This document shows, in pieces, positions 57,980 to 64,000 of a stretch of 64,000 nucleotides of DNA. Both the position numbers and the translations under genes were made by a program. The stretch comes from Tupaia tana (Eukaryota; Chordata; Mammalia; Scandentia; Tupaiidae). The first letter of the stretch is position 1. Each line of letters begins with the position of its first letter. Under the pieces are notes generated by a model. The model was not told where the DNA came from and did no database searches. It was given only the letters and a program-made list of their open reading frames with translations. Where the stretch lies: the NCBI GenBank assembly GCA_026018925.1, contig JAKSZU010000002.1:88733975-88797974 (forward strand), given 5' to 3'.

Positions 57980-58245
57980 TCCAGGATATATGGACAAAGT
58001 TTGGGAGCTCTTGAAAGAAATATTGCCTGAGTTTAAGCTGCCAGAAGAGCACAGCTCTGAAAGCAAATTAGCAATGATAGACACCAAATTAAAAGAACCA
58101 GGGAAAGAGGTGAAAGATGGCAAAGAAGGGAAGGAGATAAAGGAAATGAAAGATGGAAAGGAAGTGAAAGACTTGAAGGATTTCAGACCCGATGGTTCCT
58201 CGACAACACTAAGAGGTCCTGAGAAATTTGACAAAATTTCAAAGG
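57980..58245 (+). CDS. ADGB: ADGB exon 8 (charged Lys/Glu/Asp-rich linker)
   Basis: 266 bp, starting with the last base of the split His codon (CA|T) after ...ccctaag and leaving one base of a split Asp codon before gtaaga. It first encodes PGYMDKVWELLKEILPEFKL, then a Ser/Glu stretch, then a strongly charged run built from repeated K-E-x-K-D/G-K units (about residues 32-62 of the exon product). The run is low-complexity and probably disordered. The human protein has a similar but, as I recall, shorter run. The start rests on homology (HPGYMD). A second AG five bases downstream would shift the frame. No stop or frameshift is present in the chosen frame. Confidence 0.93.
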
Positions 58246-58764
58246 GTAAGATATTTTATAACAAGATGTTATTAATATAGACTTTACATGCAAATGCTTT
58301 AAAATCATTATTAAATCTAATTCTTCTTTTTTGTCATTATTATTTCTTAAATGTTGTAAAAGCAGTCATGTAATTAAGATCTTCCTTTTCTAGTACTTTA
58401 GAATTTTTAATGAAGTTATATGTTAGCTTTGTTTCATATTTTGTTTACGTTAAAAAATCAGAATCAATTGTCTACTTTGATGATACCAGATTTATGTGTT
58501 TTTAATATAAGAAGAGCTATGCAGTTCTCCATTTCCATCAAGCATATGTTTCTAATATGTTATAAACAGAGTGAAATAGACCCCCCCAAAAAAAGATTTT
58601 TTTTTCAGAAAATGTGAAATGAGGACAGATTAAATCATGATTTTTTAATAATTTATTAGAAAGTGGAAGTTCCTGTCAGAAGGAAAAATGATTTCAAATT
58701 ATTTTACAAAGTACACAGTCATTTTTCTTCTTAGGATGGGAAATATATAGAGAGAATATTTATT
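58246..58764. other. Start of intron 8, nothing recognised
   Basis: AT-rich unassigned sequence. Confidence 0.5.
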
Positions 58765-59005
58765 TTTTTATTTTTAGATTATGTCACAGGGTGTGTGCAC
58801 TCATTGTGGAGAGACAGAGAGAGATAAAGTGGTAAATCACCCCCTGGGAGGATGGCTGCACCACAATTCCTTCTCCTCCACTCTCATCTCAGGACTTTGG
58901 GCATACTTGCACAGGTATGTGATTCTCAAAACAGCAGGATTGAGACTTGAACTGCAGAATCAGTAATGTAGGACCCAGCACCTTTACCATACAACCTACT
59001 AGCCT
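58765..59005 (-). mobile_element. tRNA-derived SINE, old long form
   Basis: 3' motif (atgtcacagggtgtgtgcac), body and a decayed head ending acctactagcc. Confidence 0.75.
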
Positions 59006-59569
59006 GAATAATTATTTATTTTGTGTCTTCCAAAATATATCATATAACCATTCATATGAAAACTAATGCTTGTATAGTAAAGTAGAATTAAATCTACTAC
59101 ATGATACTCAGCTTTTTTGTATATCTTGTGGTATTTACAAAGCTCTTTCAAATATTTATAAGTTATAAATATTTTGTGAGAATCATTCCTTATCAAGATT
59201 TTGTCTACTTTCATTTTTCACAGTATACTGCACAGAACTTTCACTTTCCATTTTTCTCAAAAATATACTGAGATAAAATATATGAATGAAATCTGTCTAC
59301 TATAGGCCACTCTTGAAATGCTTTAATGTACCTCACCTTATAAAAGAAAGCAAATTAATAAGCCTGTTTTATCCAGTATATCTCAAATTAATTTGCTCCT
59401 AGAAGCCCTTTCCCATGCCTCACAAGTTAACACTCATTCATTCATTCATTTTTTTCACATTCTAGTTTAAAAGGCTAACATTAATAACAAATTTATAACC
59501 ACATACTAAAACATGGCCTAGAAGGGAAATACAAATCTATGGTGGTACACATTGGGGACCTCTTTTAGT
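59006..59569. other. Intron 8 sequence, nothing recognised
   Basis: AT-rich, unassigned. Confidence 0.5.
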
Positions 59570-60336
59570 CTGAGCATCAGGGAAGAGTTCTCCAGGGAAT
59601 TTTGAGCTGTTTGCGAAGATAAGAGAAAATTACCTAGAGGAAGTTGAGGACTGTGGAGAGAAGGTCACTTCAGGCAGAACAAATGTCAGGGATAAAGACT
59701 ATGAGGCAGTAGGAGAGATGACAGTGTGCTGGAGGACTTAGTAATGGATGTGTTTAGCAGGAGGAGAAGAAGTGAAGGGATGACATGGTTTAAGAAGAGC
59801 CTGGAGAAGTAAGAAAGGGAGTGAACAGATCGACTCTTCTAGGTTATATTCAGGATTATTTATCTTTTTCATTAGAGATACTGATGATCAATGAAAAGTT
59901 TAGAGCATCATGATCTGATCTGTATTTTCAAAATGATCACTCTGGCTTCATGCAAAAGACAAGACATGATGTTGGTGCAGGAGAGGTAGATCAGTGATTG
60001 AGTGGGCACAGAAAAAGCAGTTTGGTGACGATCATATCAGCTCAGGTTAGAAATAATGGCATCTTGGAACAGAGTAGTAGGGTAATCACAGCAGAGATGC
60101 AAATAAGGTCATTTATTTGAAAGAGTTTTAGGAAGCAAAATCTGATAGGATTTGGCAGAGAATTTTGAGATGGTAGTACCTATTAAGAGAGATTAGAAAA
60201 CAATGTTGAAAATGTAGGATTTAAAAAAAGGTGGGGAAGGAACGAGCAGATGGTGTAATGGTTATGTTGCTGGACTCCCACATAGTCTACCACGGTTCAA
60301 GTTCTAGACCCAGCGGCTTAAAAACTCATGCTGAGC

Positions 60337-60376
<40 letters not shown>

Positions 60377-60800
60377 AAGATCCCGAAAGTGTGGCTTTCT
60401 GTTTCTCTGTCTCTCTGGCGAGCATACGCACCCTATAGCAAAAACCTCTCTAATTTTTAAAAAAAAAAAAATAGGATTTGAGGTGCTTTTAAGATAGCCG
60501 AGTGATTTTTCATGTCAAGAGTCCTAGACAGGGAAAATGCATTTAGGAATCATTGACAAATGTATGCCAAATTAAACTATGGAAAATATCTTCCAAGGAG
60601 ACACTATGGAGTAAAAAGACTAGAGAGATTGAGACTAAATCTTAGAGAATCTGAATGTTTGGAGTTAGTACAAAACAATGAGCTCATTAAGAAGACTAAA
60701 ATGTAGCCAGAGAATCAAAGAAAATCACAGAAGATCATGTTGGCATTGAAGTCAAAGGAAGTGTTTCAAGAATCATAGAGATTGTCCATCTGTGACATTA
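59570..60800. repeat. Ancient mammalian dispersed repeat, third copy, interrupted
   Basis: Phrases atgatctgatctgtattttc, aaaatgatcactctggcttc, ...aggaagtgtttcaagaatca match the repeat seen at 56860, in the same orientation. A SINE interrupts it at 60233-60470. Confidence 0.45.
60233..60470 (+). mobile_element. tRNA-derived SINE, internally deleted, with a GT expansion
   Basis: Intact head. About 17 GT units (60340-60374) replace the start of the body, and the palindrome region is deleted (gatcccgaaagtgtggcttt). The 3' motif and tail are intact. Confidence 0.85.
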
Positions 60801-61714
60801 TTGTTGAGAGATGAGATATAAAATAACTTAAATTTCTCAACTAGATTTGAGGTATGGAGGTCATCAGGAACTGGAGAGTGATTGGAATGAAGGCATATTG
60901 GAGAAAGATAAGAAGGAAATGTGATATAAAATAATATATAAACAAACCTGTGAGAAGCTTGATCTCCAAGAGTAGGAGTGCTGTAAAGTGGAAGCTGAGA
61001 GGTAGTAATGTGGGACACAGAATATTTGTGTTATTCTAGTAAAGAAGAATTCAGCAAATGGTTTCTGATGTGCAATGTTTTCACTTACAATTTTTTTTAA
61101 TTTTACCATGGTGAGAAAGCAAAAGTGATGTGCATTATGTAGAGACCGCACTTCCAGTTTTGAATTTTGGTCTTTTCTGGCGCTAATAATATGTGGTACA
61201 ATACTCTTACAACACTAGGTAGTGGCAGGAAACATTCTATTTCTCACTGTGAGTACAGTATTCAGTAAATTACATGAGATAGTCAATACTTTCCTTGAGA
61301 TGGAAGCTCCTAGTTAGGAAGATCTGAACACTTCACATTTAGGACTCAACTTTCAGTACACACTTCACTGGCTTCGGTTTTGATTTCAGAAAGAGAAAAT
61401 TAGCTCGATATAATTTTATATAAACAAAATATATTCAGCCAATCATTTCCATGACACATAAAATTAGGTGTAGTCAGTGATAAGTAATGCTATATTTCCT
61501 TCATAATACATGCTGATTTTCAAAGTTTCCTCTGGCTTTGTTATGATATTTCCAATTGTTGAGGGAAGCTTTGGCTATAGTTTTACATTTAAATAAGACT
61601 ATTGTTTTGCCACCCCTCCCCCTACACACACACTTTTTAACACCATGACTGAATAAGAAACATAGTTTGAGTTTTTTTGGGTACAAAATTGATGTCATTT
61701 TTAAAATGTGTTAG
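60801..61714. other. End of intron 8, nothing recognised
   Basis: No repeat family recognised. Confidence 0.5.
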
Positions 61715-61849
61715 ACAAAACAGATACAAAAGACCCTGGGAAGAAGAGGAGTAAAGATGGAGAAAAGGAGAAGGAAAAATTCAAACTATCACTTCATGGT
61801 TCAAGACCCTCATCAGATGTGCAGTACTCGGTGCAGTCCCTTTCAGATT
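61715..61849 (+). CDS. ADGB: ADGB exon 9 (end of the charged linker)
   Basis: 135 bp. It opens with two bases that complete the Asp codon left open by exon 8 (G|AC), after ...aatgtgttag, and ends one base into a codon before gtaagc. The peptide KTDTKDPGKKRSKDGEKEKE continues FKLSLHGSRPSSDVQYSVQSLSD, which matches androglobin. The basic first half extends the linker of exon 8; the HGSRPSS-VQYSVQSLSD part returns to conserved sequence. The acceptor has a weak pyrimidine tract. The next exon, expected to begin by completing a Cys codon, is not visible in 61850-64000 and must lie beyond the window. Confidence 0.94.
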
Positions 61850-63187
61850 GTAAGCTCACAACCTTTTCAAATAACTATTTTAGTTGTTTCCTGAAATGTT
61901 GGATAATATTTACTCTTTCGAAATAACTCAATAAGCTTGCTCAAGGTTGTCATAAAGTTGAGCTCTTACGTGGGCATGTGCATAGGACGAAGGTGCTACT
62001 TAGGAGACAGAAGCAAGACTGTCACATACTTATGGTGCAAGAGCCACAGAAACATCCACATATTTCTGCTATTATTGTCAGGTATTTTTCTGAGAAACAA
62101 TTAGAGTTTAAGCTGACTATCAAAATCCAAGTAAATCCACAGTTAGACCCTGAAGGAGTTAGATGTCAGCCAACAAATGAAACCCAAAGTGTGCATGTAG
62201 CTTTTTGCTCACAGTAAGCCTTCAGCTCTTTTACAGGGTTCTAAAAAAATAAGTATGGTGCAGGAAGCTCAAGAAGCAGTTTCCTGTTACTATCATGATA
62301 CTGATGACCACACTTTGTGGTATGTCACATTGTGACTGGATAGATGTAGAGTTATTGGGACATCAGAAGAGTCTTGACACATTTTTGCATAGAAAACAGA
62401 AAAATATGTCATGAGTTTTCAGATAACCTAATATTTAAAATAATCCCATTGTATAAAAGTCAAGTCTTTTTAGTAATAGCCCATGAGTTTCTATCTTTAT
62501 CCATTAATGCCATATTACAGATCCCTCATTTTGTTCATATATTTTCAATTTGGACTTAAGAATTTCTATAAAGACCTCTGGGCCAGTGCATTTCTTTCCT
62601 CTGTACCAACTAAAATGATCTAAGTATAGTCCCCTCTAAAAAAATGGTATCAATTTGAAAGAAGACAAAATCAAAACAAAACAAACAAACAAACAAAAAC
62701 TATACTTCAGGCTGTTCAGAAAAGATCTTTTTTGAGATTTTATAGTCCCAATTTTGAATCATATATTTGGGTGCTTCCATGGTGTAGGTTTTAATTTTCA
62801 GCTAATTCTTCATTAGTTCCTGAAAACATGTTCTTTAACCTCTAGCACTGTGTTTTATCTGGTTTCTTTTAAATTTTTCTGTTTTCTTAATATATTATGA
62901 TGATTTATAGAAGACATTTTAATAATTGTCTCTTTTTATTCCTTCTGAAACATTTGATATTGTGATAGAAAAAACAATCACCAATCTTTGTAATATTTTC
63001 CTCCAATTTTATTTTATATTGTTTAATTTTCATTTAATTGTTGTTCACCTTTATGGTGTAAAATATGGTTTTTCAAAGCATTCATGTAGTATGTGATAAT
63101 TAAAACAAGGAAGTTAACATATACATTGTTTTCAATAAAGAATGTTACATTCTTGAGTGTGTTAAATGCTCTTTTGAGTCCCTCACA
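61850..63187. other. Start of intron 9, unassigned
   Basis: Contains a + strand frame of 79 codons (61978-62217) without recognisable similarity and a short stretch near 62350-62430 that resembles 39187-39260. No exon continues the Cys codon left open by exon 9. Confidence 0.5.
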
Positions 63188-63202
63188 CTCATCCCCATTA
63201 TT

Positions 63203-63471
63203 TATTTATTTATTTATTTGGAGAGGTTTTTGCTATAGGGTGCATGCGCTCGACAGACAGACAGAGAGAGACAGAGAGATAGAAAGTGAGAAATCACCCC
63301 CCAGGGGGGATGGCCATGCCACAATCCCTTCTCCTTCATTCTCCTCTCGGGATCTTGGGCACGCACACACACGTGCCCGGCGTGAGTTTTAAGCCACCGT
63401 GTCCAGGACTCGAACTGCGGTTGACTACGTGGGAGTCCAGTGACATAGCCATTACGCTAATTGCTGGTCCC
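63203..63471 (-). mobile_element. tRNA-derived SINE, long form, well preserved
   Basis: Tail is five TTTA units. Exact palindrome; B box with one change. The duplication ctcatccccattatt is at 63188-63202 and 63473-63487. Confidence 0.95.
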
Positions 63472-63599
63472 CCTCATCCCCATTATTCACCCTGCCTCCT
63501 GTTCAATCTCTAATATCTATGCTTGTTTCCCTACTAGTAAGTCTCTAAGCATTTTTAGAAATGACTATTTATTTAATTTTTATTTATTATTACATTTTA

Positions 63600-63736
63600 A
63601 TTTACCAGAGAAAGATGGGGGAGAGATAAAGAGAGAGAAAGTGAGAAATGAGAAAGGAAGTCCAGGTCCAGGACTTGAACTGTAGTCAGCAATGTGGGAA
63701 TCCAGCATATTAACCACTGTGCCACCCGCTGGCCCC
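63600..63736 (-). mobile_element. tRNA-derived SINE, short or internally deleted form
   Basis: The head ends cacccgctggcccc and joins a GA-rich stretch directly; the central body is missing. Confidence 0.75.
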
Positions 63737-63769
63737 AAGTCTTTGAAACTTTCCATTTCTACCATAGAG

Positions 63770-64000
63770 AGCAGATATTCACTATGTGTTCAGTGGGAAT
63801 ATGCAATGCTTATTTTTTATAGACTGGCTTATTTCACTTAACATTTAATCTTCTATATTCATCACTTTGCATGGAATGATAGTCTCACTCTTTTGTATGG
63901 TTGACTACGAATCCATAGTATTCGTGTGCCACATTTTTTTCAATCTGGTCATCAGCTGTAGGGTACATAGGTTGATTCCATGTCTTAGCAATTTTGAATA
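63770..64000 (-). mobile_element. Antisense LINE-1 ORF2 end, cut by the window edge
   Basis: Antisense order tggcttatttcacttaacat, ...tatggttgactacgaatcca, then ...cataggttgattccatgtct: the end of L1 ORF2 on the - strand. It continues past base 64000. Confidence 0.75.

Larger units (their letters stand above)
1..64000 (+). other. ADGB: Internal part of the ADGB gene body (intron 1 to intron 9)
   Basis: Eight exons on the + strand, joined in order, give one uninterrupted protein segment that I recognise as androglobin. Exon lengths are 163, 90, 72, 210, 140, 87, 266 and 135 bp, and every junction phase is compatible with the next. All donors are GT and all acceptors AG. Androglobin is a large protein best known from mammalian testis and sperm; it joins an N-terminal calpain-like protease region to an internal rearranged globin domain with an IQ motif. 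Only the protease-side part is inside this window. Exon numbers 2-9 assume that a single coding exon lies upstream, as in human ADGB; this is from memory. Confidence 0.9.

Noticed and set aside
61978..62217. 79-codon + strand frame just after exon 9, considered as ADGB exon 10
   Set aside because: Does not continue the protein I expect after SLSD (a Cys codon must be completed) and shows no matching acceptor phase.

Overview
The window is nuclear DNA from a placental mammal. It is AT-rich and dominated by dispersed repeats, with short coding exons separated by multi-kilobase introns. Eight consecutive exons on the + strand belong to one gene, ADGB (androglobin), a testis-associated chimera of a calpain-like cysteine protease and a globin. 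They run from 19202 to 61849, carry no stop codon, and their intron phases fit together from one to the next. They encode about 387 residues: the end of the N-terminal extension, most of the calpain-like core with both the expected catalytic Cys and His, and a Lys/Glu-rich linker. Exon 1 with the start codon lies upstream of base 1. The globin part lies downstream of base 64000. No other protein gene is supported. Almost all the other open frames are translations of SINEs, LINE-1 debris or microsatellites.

The organism is suggested by the SINEs. About fifty copies of a tRNA-derived SINE are present. The long form is about 240-260 bp: a tRNA-like head, a body containing a C6/G6 palindrome, a CT-rich stretch, a conserved 3' motif and an A tail. 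The short form is a tRNA-like head, a CT-rich stretch and an A/T-rich tail. This style and abundance fit best with the CYN SINEs of colugos (Dermoptera). That is an inference from memory, not a database match. A degraded 7SL-like (Alu-related) unit near 1.7-1.9 kb agrees with a euarchontogliran host.

Layout. 1-19201 is part of intron 1, with many SINEs, antisense LINE-1 pieces at about 6.9-8.4, 8.8-9.4 and 10.5-15.5 kb, and a possible MaLR-type LTR at about 0.3 kb. 19202-31354 holds the first four exons seen here, with a MER1-like hAT DNA transposon at 19864-20230. 31355-42370 is a repeat-filled intron with antisense and sense LINE-1 pieces and several microsatellites. 42371-44771 holds two exons of the protease core. 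44772-57979 is a large intron containing a 6.07-kb sense LINE-1 (47912-53985) bounded by a 17-bp target-site duplication and itself hit by younger SINEs. 57980-61849 holds the last two exons. 61850-64000 is intron, ending in antisense LINE-1.

The exons and the repeats are best read as one ordinary mammalian gene whose introns have repeatedly received retrotransposons. I found no new defence system, operon, CRISPR array or novel coding system. The points most worth a second look are structural: an antisense LINE-1 bracketed by a long imperfect duplication, a three-SINE train at one target site, a fold-back SINE, a competing splice acceptor, and a lysine-rich repeat in one exon.
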